This document shows positions 8,749-15,023 of a stretch of 32,361 nt of DNA, one piece after another. A program made the translations under genes and the position numbers. Each line of letters opens with the position of its first letter. The stretch's first letter is position 1. The stretch spans positions 1 through 32,361 of the IMG/VR virus record IMGVR_UViG_3300013138_000027; one strand, given 5' to 3'. Below the pieces are notes generated by a model. The model saw only the letters and a program-made list of their open reading frames with translations, searched no databases and was not told the DNA's origin. Origin of the DNA: a virus.

Positions 8749-8756
8749 TTTGTTTT
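8727..8756 (+). terminator. Rho-independent terminator
   Basis: CACCGCC (8729-8735), loop TGATCT, and GGCGGTG (8742-8748) make a perfect seven-bp GC-rich stem, followed by TTTGTTTT. It closes the short transcript of element 1 and would separate the upstream block from the early region. Confidence 0.8.
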
Positions 8757-8821
8757 GTATAGAGATATTAACCTAATTCCGGTATTATCCCTATACGATT
8801 GATACTAATCACGATTATTTG

Positions 8822-8846
8822 AACTGTCAAAATTTCTTTGACAGTT
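8822..8846 (+). promoter_or_regulatory. Perfect 10 bp inverted repeat upstream of the early promoter
   Basis: AACTGTCAAA (8822-8831) and TTTGACAGTT (8837-8846) are perfect arms around a five-base loop, 56 bases upstream of the -35 box of the RHH gene. There is no T-run and little GC, so a terminator is unlikely. A protein-binding site or DNA cruciform is more plausible. The rest of the 324 bp gap (8630-8953) holds only element 1, the terminator, the promoter and its operator. Confidence 0.55.
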
Positions 8847-8901
8847 GAATCGCGCAATCAGTTTATCCACCGGATTGCCTTCAATTAGTAATTATTGCCT
8901 C

Positions 8902-8930
8902 TTGACATTGTAATATTTTTATGATATTAT
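8902..8930 (+). promoter_or_regulatory. Sigma70-type early promoter
   Basis: TTGACA at 8902-8907, a spacer of exactly 17 bases, and TATTAT at 8925-8930 form a near-consensus vegetative promoter. Transcription should start around 8937, just upstream of the GGAGG site and the ATG at 8954. It is the best -35/-10 pair in the window and probably drives the early block from host polymerase. Confidence 0.85.
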
Positions 8931-8935
8931 ATCAT
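8921..8935 (+). promoter_or_regulatory. Palindromic operator over the -10 box
   Basis: ATGATAT (8921-8927), one central T, and ATATCAT (8929-8935) form a perfect 15-base palindrome that covers the whole -10 element. Binding of a dimeric or tetrameric repressor here would block polymerase. The first gene downstream encodes an Arc-like ribbon-helix-helix protein, so autorepression is the simplest reading. Confidence 0.6.
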
Positions 8936-8953
8936 TAATTCAACGGAGGCAAT

Positions 8954-9202
8954 ATGGAAAAAACGAAAAATTTTGCACTAAGAATCTCACCAGAACTATT
9001 TGAAAGACTGGCAAGGCGCGCTGAAAAGAATAACCGATCAATCAACGCAGAAATTAACACTATCATCGAGAATGCGCTGGACGCGGTTATTATTCCAGTC
9101 GGCGGCACTATCAACGATGACGGCACAGTTACCTTCAATGCTGCCCGCGCGCGCAAGTGGGCAAGCAGCATCTCGATTAAAGAGGAACAAGACAGACGGT
9201 AA
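8954..9202 (+). CDS. Arc-like ribbon-helix-helix transcriptional regulator
   Basis: An 82-residue protein with a GGAGG site. Residues 5-42 match the Arc/MetJ ribbon-helix-helix pattern: the strand FALRISPELF, helix A FERLARRAEKN, then RSINAEINTIIENAL. The RS(I/V)NxEI turn is the hallmark of Arc. Such proteins dimerise and insert a beta-ribbon into the major groove at palindromic sites. A 40-residue tail of unknown role follows. It is first in the early operon, directly behind a strong promoter whose -10 lies in a palindrome, so it is likely the early repressor and autoregulated; that last step is inference. Confidence 0.88.
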   Translation: MEKTKNFALRISPELFERLARRAEKNNRSINAEINTIIENALDAVIIPVGGTINDDGTVTFNAARARKWASSISIKEEQDRR

Positions 9203-9216
9203 TCCAGGAGGATGAA

Positions 9217-9444
9217 ATGGCTAAACGATTGCTCATGATTCACCACCTCGATGGAAGAACTGACTATATCTGTCCCAAATGCGACAGCGTAATGAAGTCG
9301 GTTGACAATTATTCCATGCACTTTAGCGGTGGAGAAGTTGTAGAGAAGGGCGGTGAATTCCTTTCCTGTCCTAATTGCGGCATGAGGCAGGATTATCCCA
9401 AATTGAATGTACGGGACTTCAAGCACTTCCAGTCGGAGTTTTAG
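9217..9444 (+). CDS. Zinc-ribbon small protein A
   Basis: A 75-residue protein with a strong AGGAGG site. Two cysteine pairs, CPKC (residues 20-23) and CPNC (about 51-54), are separated by about 27 residues and make a zinc ribbon. It starts 14 bases after the RHH gene and is followed with no gap by another zinc-ribbon gene, so the pair is co-transcribed. No enzyme motif. Early phage zinc ribbons often bind nucleic acid or host proteins; the function here is unknown. Confidence 0.7.
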   Translation: MAKRLLMIHHLDGRTDYICPKCDSVMKSVDNYSMHFSGGEVVEKGGEFLSCPNCGMRQDYPKLNVRDFKHFQSEF

Positions 9445-9672
9445 ATGGTTACTAATAAATATGGCGAACAGTACTCGCTGAACTGCCCCAACTGTTTTGC
9501 CAATATTGGCAGAATGGAGTCGATAAATTACGTAAAGGGCGTAACTACCCGTATTTATTCCTGCAGCCGATGTGACGCATTTTGGGCGGTTGAATTTCCG
9601 AGGAAATCGTATATCACAGAATTACGCCGGAAGAAATTATCAGGAATGCGGCGATTGAAATATTGGAGGTAA
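9445..9672 (+). CDS. Zinc-ribbon small protein B
   Basis: A 75-residue protein starting on the base after the stop of the first zinc-ribbon gene. CPNC (residues 14-17) and CSRC (about 40-43) give a four-Cys zinc ribbon, and the C-terminus is strongly basic (RKSYITELRRKKLSGMRRLK). It has the same length as its neighbour but a different layout, so the two may be ancient duplicates or simply alike. The basic tail suggests nucleic-acid binding. A small alternative frame overlaps its 3' end (see 9594-9737). Confidence 0.7.
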   Translation: MVTNKYGEQYSLNCPNCFANIGRMESINYVKGVTTRIYSCSRCDAFWAVEFPRKSYITELRRKKLSGMRRLKYWR

Positions 9673-9737
9673 ACAAAATAATTGACAAGTTGAAAAAAGC
9701 AAAATTGGCAGGAATAAAGATACAGGAGGAAAAATGA
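9594..9737 (+). CDS. Possible short overlapping ORF upstream of the annealing protein
   Basis: A 47-codon open frame in a different phase from the zinc-ribbon gene, running to a TGA that overlaps the ATG of the ERF gene (ATGA). The peptide looks protein-like: EEIVYHRITPEEIIRNAAI then a Lys/Glu-rich helix ending KIQEEK. There is no ATG, GTG or usable upstream start except ATT at 9594 and an internal TTG near 9663. It could arise from a rare start, from frameshifting of the zinc-ribbon gene, or be chance. Confidence 0.22.
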   Translation: MSEEIVYHRITPEEIIRNAAIEILEVNKIIDKLKKAKLAGIKIQEEK

Positions 9738-10351
9738 ATAAGTCAGACAGCATTAAAAATTTATCAGTAGCGCTAAAAAAGGCGCAATCAGAAATGGGCG
9801 AAGTGAAATTTGACAGCGCTAACCCATTTTATAACAGCCGCTATGCCTCTTTGGGCGCGGTTATTGAGGCATCAAAAAAGGCACTTTCAAACAATGGGCT
9901 TTCGGTCAGCCAACCAACCGTCTCAAATGAGTATGGCGTTGGAATCTCAACCCTACTTTTGCATGAATCGGGTGAATGGATTGAAAGCACGGTAACCATT
10001 CCGGTAACCGATGGAAAGAATATCGCACAGGAGGCAGGAAAGACAATCACCTATCTGCGCCGCTATTCGTTGGCGTCAATTCTTAATCTTTACTCGGATG
10101 AGGACACGGACGGCGAACAGAAGGTCCCACAAAAACAGCCTGCGCCCCAAAAGATGAGCATTGAAACAGCGGCAAACATTAAGGGATCAGACGGTAAGAA
10201 GTACGGCGATTGTTCAGACCAGGAACTGAAAAATAAGTTGATCGGAATTAGTAAGGTATTGAACAATAAGAATGTAAGCCCGGAAGACAAAGAGGGGATG
10301 TTGTTCAAGCGCGATGCAATCAATACCATCTTGGCAGCACGGAAAAAATAA
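9734..10351 (+). CDS. erf: ERF-family single-strand annealing protein
   Basis: A 205-residue protein with an excellent AGGAGG site. The N-terminal 125 residues carry the ERF signature: NPFYNSRYASLGAVIEA at about residues 26-42, then GVGISTLLLHESGEWI, and QEAGKTITYLRRYSL at about 100-114 ending in DEDTDGE. ERF proteins coat and anneal complementary single strands during phage recombination and genome circularisation. The C-terminal 80 residues are Gln/Lys-rich and variable, as usual in the family. It sits in the early operon upstream of nuclease and replication genes, consistent with a recombination-replication module. Confidence 0.93.
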   Translation: MNKSDSIKNLSVALKKAQSEMGEVKFDSANPFYNSRYASLGAVIEASKKALSNNGLSVSQPTVSNEYGVGISTLLLHESGEWIESTVTIPVTDGKNIAQEAGKTITYLRRYSLASILNLYSDEDTDGEQKVPQKQPAPQKMSIETAANIKGSDGKKYGDCSDQELKNKLIGISKVLNNKNVSPEDKEGMLFKRDAINTILAARKK

Positions 10352-10370
10352 TCATCTTTCTTCTCCTTTA

Positions 10371-10405
10371 GGTGTCCGGGTGTGCCCTGTGGTCGCTCGG
10401 ACACC
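10371..10405 (+). promoter_or_regulatory. Stem-loop between the annealing protein and the next gene
   Basis: GGTGTCCG (10371-10378) and CGGACACC (10398-10405) form a perfect eight-bp stem with a 19-base GC-rich loop. There is no T-run after it, so intrinsic termination is unlikely. It lies 27 bases before the ATG at 10433 and could tune mRNA processing or stability. Confidence 0.5.
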
Positions 10406-10432
10406 AACTAAAAACAGAAAATGGAGGCAATT

Positions 10433-10813
10433 ATGTGTAACGGATTTGGCGGATTTTACAGCAAGAGCGGGAAGGTCTATTTTACAACCCCCGATGATAA
10501 TGGGAATTGCAGTCATAGCGATACGGCAAGCAGACTGCCAAAGGGTGCGAAAGAAAATGGCCTTGTACCGTTTGAGATACCCGATTGGTCAGTAAAAAAA
10601 TTTAATTGGGACACAAATTTCGCGCCAGAATGGGCAAATGCCAATGCAAAGAAAATCTGCGTCAGGAAAATGAAGGAAGTAAAACCATTTTGGGCGGAAT
10701 ACAAAAAGGGCAGAGACGCAGCGCGGGCGGAATACGAAAAGGTCATAGCTCCGGCGCGGGCGGAATTTATAAGCCACCTCAAACAAATTGATGGATATTG
10801 TCAGGAGGCATGA
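10433..10813 (+). CDS. Uncharacterised early protein
   Basis: A 126-residue protein. I chose the ATG at 10433 because the in-frame ATG at 10421 is itself part of the ATGGAGG ribosome-binding site. It begins MCNGFGGFY with two short Cys-containing turns, has a WANANAKKICVRKMKEVKPF segment in the middle, and ends in a charged helix with repeated RAEY/RAEF. No domain is recognised. It is followed directly by the HNH gene with an AGGAGG site inside its own end. Early-operon placement suggests DNA metabolism or host takeover. Confidence 0.6.
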   Translation: MCNGFGGFYSKSGKVYFTTPDDNGNCSHSDTASRLPKGAKENGLVPFEIPDWSVKKFNWDTNFAPEWANANAKKICVRKMKEVKPFWAEYKKGRDAARAEYEKVIAPARAEFISHLKQIDGYCQEA

Positions 10814-11221
10814 ATGAATCTCTTACTCGGAATTGTAATCGGCATGGCAATCTGCGCAATTAGGCGAACCCGTACAGTTGGCGATGCTATGACTATAAGT
10901 CAGTCCATTATTGACCGCCTGCTAAAGGACCAATCCGGCTGCTGTTGGAAATGTGGGAATGATTTATACCGGACCGGATTTGAGGTCCATCACGCTGTAT
11001 ATACAAGGGATGTGCGCTTTTCCAAATGGCTTGACCAAATTGAGAACCTGCTACTTATCTGCCCGCGCTGCCACAGTAATCACGGCATCTTGGGAAACAT
11101 CGAGACCAGGCGCAAGGCATTCAAGTGGAAAGTCGAGCATGGGTATCTGATGAAGGAATGGGAAATGAGCATACCTTTTGTAGTGCATGATATTTTTGAG
11201 GAGGTTGACAAAAATGAATAA
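10814..11221 (+). CDS. HNH endonuclease with N-terminal hydrophobic segment
   Basis: A 135-residue protein with AGGAGG placed correctly for the ATG at 10814. The HNH core is complete: C44 and C47 (CWKCGNDL), H59-H60 (VHHAV), N78, and C83/C86 with H87 and H90 (CPRCHSNHG). The two Cys pairs bind structural zinc and the His/Asn residues bind the catalytic metal. Oddly, residues 1-16 (MNLLLGIVIGMAICAI) are hydrophobic and followed by RRTR, as in a membrane anchor. An internal start at Met26 would give a purely soluble enzyme. A role in DNA processing or recombination is likely; the anchor is real only if the first start is used. Confidence 0.85.
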   Translation: MNLLLGIVIGMAICAIRRTRTVGDAMTISQSIIDRLLKDQSGCCWKCGNDLYRTGFEVHHAVYTRDVRFSKWLDQIENLLLICPRCHSNHGILGNIETRRKAFKWKVEHGYLMKEWEMSIPFVVHDIFEEVDKNE

Positions 11222-11228
11222 AAGCACG

Positions 11229-11331
11229 TGGTATAATGGGGATGCTAATGGATATCATAATGACGGTAACATATCCCCGCTTTCATCCGGTATCCATTAG
11301 CAAGATACTGTCAGAGGATGACGGCGGGGAT
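11229..11331 (+). promoter_or_regulatory. Extended -10 promoter with interleaved-pairing leader (element 2)
   Basis: TGG-TATAAT at 11229-11237 is an extended -10 promoter; TTGACA at 11205-11210 is 21 bases upstream, too far for a normal spacer. The leader holds two perfect pairings that interleave: 11244-11254 with 11291-11301 (11 bp, GCTAATGGATA), and 11273-11280 with 11324-11331 (eight bp, ATCCCCGC). The second stem is followed by TTGTTTAA and then the AGAGGTG site of the methyltransferase gene. The two stems must form a pseudoknot or exclude one another. Confidence 0.7.
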
Positions 11332-11348
11332 TTGTTTAAGAGGTGAAT

Positions 11349-12302
11349 ATGCAGGAAGAAAATAATGCGATAGTTGAAATCAGCAAGGCGGAGTTGGCAT
11401 TAGAGCGCGCAAACGATATTCACGAAATGCTTGTTTTGCGCGATAGCGCAGCTGCTTATGAATTATTAGCCAACGCTCAAGGATTCAAGGAGGCGGCACA
11501 GAAGGCTAAAATATTTCAACTAAAAGCAGAACGCAAGGCGGGCGATTGGTTAAGTGAAAATGTCCATGAAGGCAATCCACAATGGTCGCAAGATGATACC
11601 AATGGAAAATTGCCTGAGGGTATTACCAAAAGCGAATCCAGTCGTTGGCAATTAGAGTCGTCTTTACCGGAAGAAAAGTTTGATGAGTGGGTGGATGATA
11701 GTCTTTCCAGCGGAAAAGAAATCACTGCAACCGCTTTACAAAAACTGGCAAAGGCTCATAAGATTGAAAAAAATCGGGGTGAATTTATAAAACAAGAACT
11801 GCCCATTAATATATATGACATCATATATGCTGACCCCCCCTGGCGATATGATAATAGCGGATTTTATCAAAGCGCTGAATCGCAATATCCAACAATGAGT
11901 ATTGACGAAATTTGTAATATGCCCGTCAGTAAATTGAGCCATGAAAATACAATCCTGTTTTTATGGGCAACATCACCCCTTTTGCCGGAGGCAATCCAAG
12001 TTGTTAAAGCGTGGGGCTTTACTTACAGAGCATCAATGGTTTGGGTAAAAGATAGGGCGCCCGGCATGGGATGGTGGGTTAACACCAAACACGAGTTGTT
12101 GCTTATCGCCTCCAAAAACACCAATCATCCAATAAAAAAGTGTGATAGTGTCATATTTGCGGGCGTTACAAGACACAGTAAAAAGCCCGAAGAGTTTTAT
12201 AAATGCATTGAATCAATGTATCCAAACGCGAAAAGAGTTGAGCTGTTCTCGCGAAATGCGCGTGATGGATGGACGATGTGGGGAAATGAAAAATTACAGT
12301 AG
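11349..12302 (+). CDS. MT-A70-family adenine-N6 DNA methyltransferase
   Basis: A 317-residue protein; the start is the ATG at 11349, spaced correctly behind AGAGGTG. Residues 1-150 are a charged helical region (ERANDIHEMLVLRD, then KAERKAGDWLSE) seen in phage MT-A70 proteins. The catalytic part starts near 153 with YDIIYADPPW, where D162-P163-P164-W165 is the MT-A70 active motif, followed by LFLWATSPLLPEAI and the SAM-fold end VELFSRNARDGWTMWG. It likely methylates adenine in phage DNA, protecting it from host restriction. It is the first gene behind the element 2 leader. Confidence 0.93.
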   Translation: MQEENNAIVEISKAELALERANDIHEMLVLRDSAAAYELLANAQGFKEAAQKAKIFQLKAERKAGDWLSENVHEGNPQWSQDDTNGKLPEGITKSESSRWQLESSLPEEKFDEWVDDSLSSGKEITATALQKLAKAHKIEKNRGEFIKQELPINIYDIIYADPPWRYDNSGFYQSAESQYPTMSIDEICNMPVSKLSHENTILFLWATSPLLPEAIQVVKAWGFTYRASMVWVKDRAPGMGWWVNTKHELLLIASKNTNHPIKKCDSVIFAGVTRHSKKPEEFYKCIESMYPNAKRVELFSRNARDGWTMWGNEKLQ

Positions 12303-12579
12303 TCAAAATAAAATGGATGTTGTAATGAAAAAGATGCCTAATTGGGGTAATAAGTATTGGGTAGTTGTAAAGTTGAAAAACTCCAGAATTTTTATACCCT
12401 CCTTTCACGATATTTATAGAATAGTGAGGGCTATATGCGTTTGTGAAGACGAAAAATATCCATACGGAAAGGGTGCCGAAATGGTCGCTGAATTTTTAGC
12501 AGATACATGTAGTGGCATCCCATTCAAAACCTTGATAGAAAAATATCAAATACCAACAAGGGAAAGCGACAATGGCTAA
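12286..12579 (+). CDS. Small protein of unknown function
   Basis: A 97-residue protein whose start overlaps the end of the methyltransferase gene by 17 bases. The ATG at 12286 sits behind GGGGAA; in-frame ATGs at 12313 and 12325 are alternatives. It contains NKYWVVVKLKNSRIFIPSFHD, a helical Cys-containing segment and a C-terminal FKTLIEKYQIPTRESDNG. It is mixed alpha/beta with no motif I can name. Coupling to the methyltransferase gene suggests a linked role, perhaps an accessory or target-recognition partner, but this is speculation. Confidence 0.5.
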   Translation: MKNYSSQNKMDVVMKKMPNWGNKYWVVVKLKNSRIFIPSFHDIYRIVRAICVCEDEKYPYGKGAEMVAEFLADTCSGIPFKTLIEKYQIPTRESDNG

Positions 12580-12586
12580 AAAAATA

Positions 12587-12705
12587 TGGTATAATATTCG
12601 CATGCTGAGTTCACGTGTGTTTTTATTTACCGGAATAAACCAGCCCACCAGGAACGCACGTGTTCTCAGCAAACATCTAGCGGTAATCTGGCGGGCTGGT
12701 TTATT
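12587..12705 (+). promoter_or_regulatory. Extended -10 promoter with interleaved-pairing leader (element 3)
   Basis: TGG-TATAAT at 12587-12595 is an extended -10 promoter; GCGACA lies about 18 bases upstream. The leader has the same interleaved order as element 2. Arm A, GCTGAG-tt-CACGTG at 12604-12617, pairs with 12657-12670 (12 bp around a two-by-two loop). Arm B at 12634-12646 pairs perfectly over 13 bp with 12693-12705 and can extend to 12651/12688 past a two-base bulge. B' runs straight into TTTGAGGTGATG, so the fold could hide or expose a ribosome-binding site. Confidence 0.72.
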
Positions 12706-12717
12706 TGAGGTGATGAG

Positions 12718-12774
12718 ATGAAGGACAATACACATTCAGCAGACTGGAGGCTTCAATGCGCAAAACCTGGATAA
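12718..12774 (+). CDS. Possible 18-residue leader peptide
   Basis: An ATG at 12718 sits five bases after GAGGTG and opens an 18-codon frame (MKDNTHSADWRLQCAKPG) that ends at TAA inside the next gene, overlapping its start by 19 bases. It could couple translation of the replication gene to the folded leader just upstream. The spacing supports translation; nothing else does. Confidence 0.3.
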   Translation: MKDNTHSADWRLQCAKPG

Positions 12775-13634
12775 AAGTGAAGAGGGGTATTCTTGAACCA
12801 AAACACATCGAGCAGCTGGGGCAAGCCTGGTACTTGTACTTTTACATTCTGGACCAGACTGAATGGGAGAGCGGAACTATTCCGGACTGGAAAGATAAAT
12901 ACGCAGCCGATGACTTGGGCAAGCCATTATCGCTTATCCGCGAACATCGGAAACTGCTGCAAGAAAAAAAATATATCACGTGTGAACAAGGTCTTCATAA
13001 GCAGAAAATCATAGTGCATAACTGGACTGACCCCCGCTGCTATGATGGGGTTATTCAAAATCCAGAATGCCAAGATGAAGAAAATCCTGAACCATGCCAA
13101 GAAGAAGAAAATCCTGAACCTAACCAATATTCAGGGTCGGCAAATTTGCCGACCCATAAAGTCAGCCAAGAAGAAGAATCTCATGGTTCAGCTCATGGTT
13201 CAGCTCATGGTTCAGCTCATGGTTCAGCTCATGGTTCAGCTCATGGTTCAGCTCATGGTTCAGCTCATGGTTCAGCTCATGGTTCAGCTCATGGTTTTAA
13301 AATCCCCTCACAAAACGCGGACTCTTCATATAGTCACATGTCACATTCCACAGATCACAGGTCACATGTTAACAGCAGCCCAAAGAATATTTTTTCTGAA
13401 ATCTCTTCTATTCTCCAAATACCGTTTACCAACAGCAAGGAATCGGATTATCTAAAAACCCTTATTGAAGAGCATGGAGAGGAAAAACTAATCAAAATTG
13501 CTATTTGGTTGCACGAAAAAGACCCCACGAATAATAGCATGTGGAAAGCGCTGCGGGCGATAGATTCCGCCGCTGAAAAATGGACAGACAAACAACCCGC
13601 CAAAACTCTCGCGGAAATCATACAGGAGGCATAA
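12756..13634 (+). CDS. Replication initiator-like protein (DnaD/replisome-organiser type)
   Basis: A 292-residue protein with a GGAGG site. Residues 1-90 resemble a winged-helix replication-initiator domain (LGQAWYLYFYILDQTEWESG, then PLSLIREHRKLLQEKKYI). Residues 105-185 are low complexity: two copies of EENPEP, then nine HGSA tetrapeptides. Residues 210-280 form a DnaD-like helical domain (YLKTLIEEHGEEKLIKIAIW). The protein fits a phage initiator that opens an origin and recruits the helicase loader. The next gene resembles a helicase loader, which supports this. The repeat linker is itself a candidate origin, as in lambda O. Confidence 0.72.
   Translation: MRKTWIKVKRGILEPKHIEQLGQAWYLYFYILDQTEWESGTIPDWKDKYAADDLGKPLSLIREHRKLLQEKKYITCEQGLHKQKIIVHNWTDPRCYDGVIQNPECQDEENPEPCQEEENPEPNQYSGSANLPTHKVSQEEESHGSAHGSAHGSAHGSAHGSAHGSAHGSAHGSAHGSAHGFKIPSQNADSSYSHMSHSTDHRSHVNSSPKNIFSEISSILQIPFTNSKESDYLKTLIEEHGEEKLIKIAIWLHEKDPTNNSMWKALRAIDSAAEKWTDKQPAKTLAEIIQEA
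13134..13368 (+). repeat. Candidate replication origin: palindrome plus iteron-like repeats
   Basis: Inside the initiator gene, 13134-13155 is a perfect 22 bp palindrome (GGGTCGGCAAA then TTTGCCGACCC). It is followed at 13182-13289 by nine exact 12 bp direct repeats of CATGGTTCAGCT and a partial tenth to 13296. Then come TCACATGT at 13335 and TCACATGTTAAC near 13362. Repeat, palindrome and AT-richer flank within an initiator gene is the lambda-type origin arrangement. The repeats and palindrome are certain; origin function is inference. Confidence 0.6.
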
Positions 13635-14102
13635 ATGGCAACAGAATCAGAAGTAAAAAAAGCACTAACCCGTCTTATAGATGCATTCGCCATCTATAAC
13701 AAAGACCCCGAAGCGATCCGAGCATTTACCAGGATCGTCTGTGAAAAGTTATCCCCCTTCCCCGTGTTTATCGTGGACCGCGCGATAGAAAAGATAATCG
13801 ATGAATTTACATTCATGCCGAAAATAGCCGAAATGCTATCCGCCTGCTGGCATGAACGCGATAATGCAATGGGTATTGTCTATAACAAAGTACAGGACTT
13901 CAAGGGCGATTGGCATGCCAATAAAATTCACGACAAGGCGGAATGGGAAGCCTTGCGGGATGAATATCTGAAACTCAATGCCCCTAAAAGCGCAGCGGGG
14001 GTTATGGATGAATATCAACATTACAGCAAACCCGGCATCCACATGCCGGAAGAGGTCAAGAAAAAGATTGACGGATTATTGGCAGGGTTGGAGGTGAAAT
14101 GA
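13635..14102 (+). CDS. Helicase loader/inhibitor-like protein (G39P type)
   Basis: A 155-residue helical protein starting one base after the initiator gene, with AGGAGG upstream. Residues 5-65 (ALTRLIDAFAIYNKDPEAIR, then DRAIEKIIDEFTFMPKIAEM) resemble the N-terminal domain of SPP1 G39P-type helicase loaders, where an FxPxIAE(M/I) turn ends the helical bundle. Residues 85-150 are a flexible, charged tail, again as in G39P, which uses such a tail to hold the helicase. Order initiator, loader, then SSB fits a replication operon. No ATPase motif, so it is not a DnaC-type loader. Confidence 0.58.
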   Translation: MATESEVKKALTRLIDAFAIYNKDPEAIRAFTRIVCEKLSPFPVFIVDRAIEKIIDEFTFMPKIAEMLSACWHERDNAMGIVYNKVQDFKGDWHANKIHDKAEWEALRDEYLKLNAPKSAAGVMDEYQHYSKPGIHMPEEVKKKIDGLLAGLEVK

Positions 14103-14668
14103 TTGAACTATCCGGCTATAACCTGTTTGAGAACAATTACAAACCCGACCTGCCCTATCGCAAATTGTTATGCGGGGTAATCAAACAAGCCTTTCTGAAC
14201 GCGCAAGGCTTGGAATTGGATGCGGACGGCAAGCCTACAAAATTACAGGAAAACTCACTAAAAGCAACCGCGATTGAATACCTGCAATCTAAGGACTTCG
14301 AGCTGGGCTGTGAGTGCCTGGAATTACCGGGCAATACAGACGAATTTGTCAAAAAAGTGCGGGCAATGCTGGAAAAGGAAACCTATCAATTGTCAATCAG
14401 CAAGGAGGCGGTTATTGAAGAATACGATCCAAAAAAAGTAACGCAGAAAGAACTTGCCAAAAAATACGGTGTCAGTCAGCAGAGAATTAGTGCGATAGTG
14501 CCAAAACGCAAGAAAATCACAGCGCGCGATGTAGAGGATATGCGCGAGAAATACGCCTACGGTGGAATGAAAATCAAAGAAATTGCCAAAGAGTACGGCT
14601 ATTGTCAGACTGTAATCTGCCAGGCAATCAATGGCACTTACCCGCGACTGGCTGGCGCAGAACGCTAA
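14099..14668 (+). CDS. Helix-turn-helix DNA-binding protein
   Basis: A 189-residue protein starting in an ATGA overlap behind GGAGGTGA. The N-terminal half (YRKLLCGVIKQAFLNAQG, then YLQSKDFELGCECLELPG) is a compact helical domain seen in small phage proteins. The second half carries two HTH-like units: TQKELAKKYGVSQQRISAIV at about residues 115-135, and MKIKEIAKEYGYCQTVICQA near 160-180. It likely binds DNA as a regulator or replication accessory. Two HTH motifs in tandem recall transposase or resolvase-like binding domains, but no catalytic domain follows. Confidence 0.68.
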   Translation: MIELSGYNLFENNYKPDLPYRKLLCGVIKQAFLNAQGLELDADGKPTKLQENSLKATAIEYLQSKDFELGCECLELPGNTDEFVKKVRAMLEKETYQLSISKEAVIEEYDPKKVTQKELAKKYGVSQQRISAIVPKRKKITARDVEDMREKYAYGGMKIKEIAKEYGYCQTVICQAINGTYPRLAGAER

Positions 14669-14702
14669 AAAATCGTAAATTAAATATGAGGAGAATAAAT
14701 AA

Positions 14703-15023
14703 ATGAGCGCAACCATAATTTTAGTAGGCAATCTCGGTGCAGATCCGGTATCTAAAACCACTCCAAACGGCACGGCAGTAGCAGAATTTAATGTTGCTAT
14801 TTCAAACGGCAAGGATAAAGACGCTACCTGGTACCGCATCAGTTGTTTTGGAAAAATGGCGGATGAAGTGCTGAAGAGGTTGAAGAAGGGCAATCGCGTC
14901 CAGGTCATCGGCTCGTTAAGGGTCAATGAATCCGGCGATAAGACCTGGCTGAATGTAACCGCTGTTCAATGGCCGGAACTGCTGACCAAGCCGACAGATG
15001 GGGAAGAGGATTATCCGTTCTGA
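14703..15023 (+). CDS. ssb: Single-stranded DNA-binding protein
   Basis: A 106-residue OB-fold SSB with a GGAG site upstream. The opening ATIILVGNLGADPVSKTTPN is diagnostic, followed by AEFNVAISNG, TWYRISCFGKMADEVLKRLKKG and VQVIGSLRV. It ends in an acidic tail with aromatic tip (GEEDYPF), equivalent to the DDDIPF partner-binding tail of bacterial SSB. It is shorter than host SSB because the linker is small, as usual in phages. It coats single strands at the fork and works with the upstream annealing and initiator proteins. The next start overlaps its TGA. Confidence 0.95.
   Translation: MSATIILVGNLGADPVSKTTPNGTAVAEFNVAISNGKDKDATWYRISCFGKMADEVLKRLKKGNRVQVIGSLRVNESGDKTWLNVTAVQWPELLTKPTDGEEDYPF

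Noticed and set aside
13182-13296. CRISPR-like array
   Set aside because: The nine 12 bp units are directly tandem without spacers and code for HGSA in frame.
14393-14926. Minus-strand 177-codon frame
   Set aside because: Fully antisense to the HTH and SSB genes, both of which have clear family motifs.
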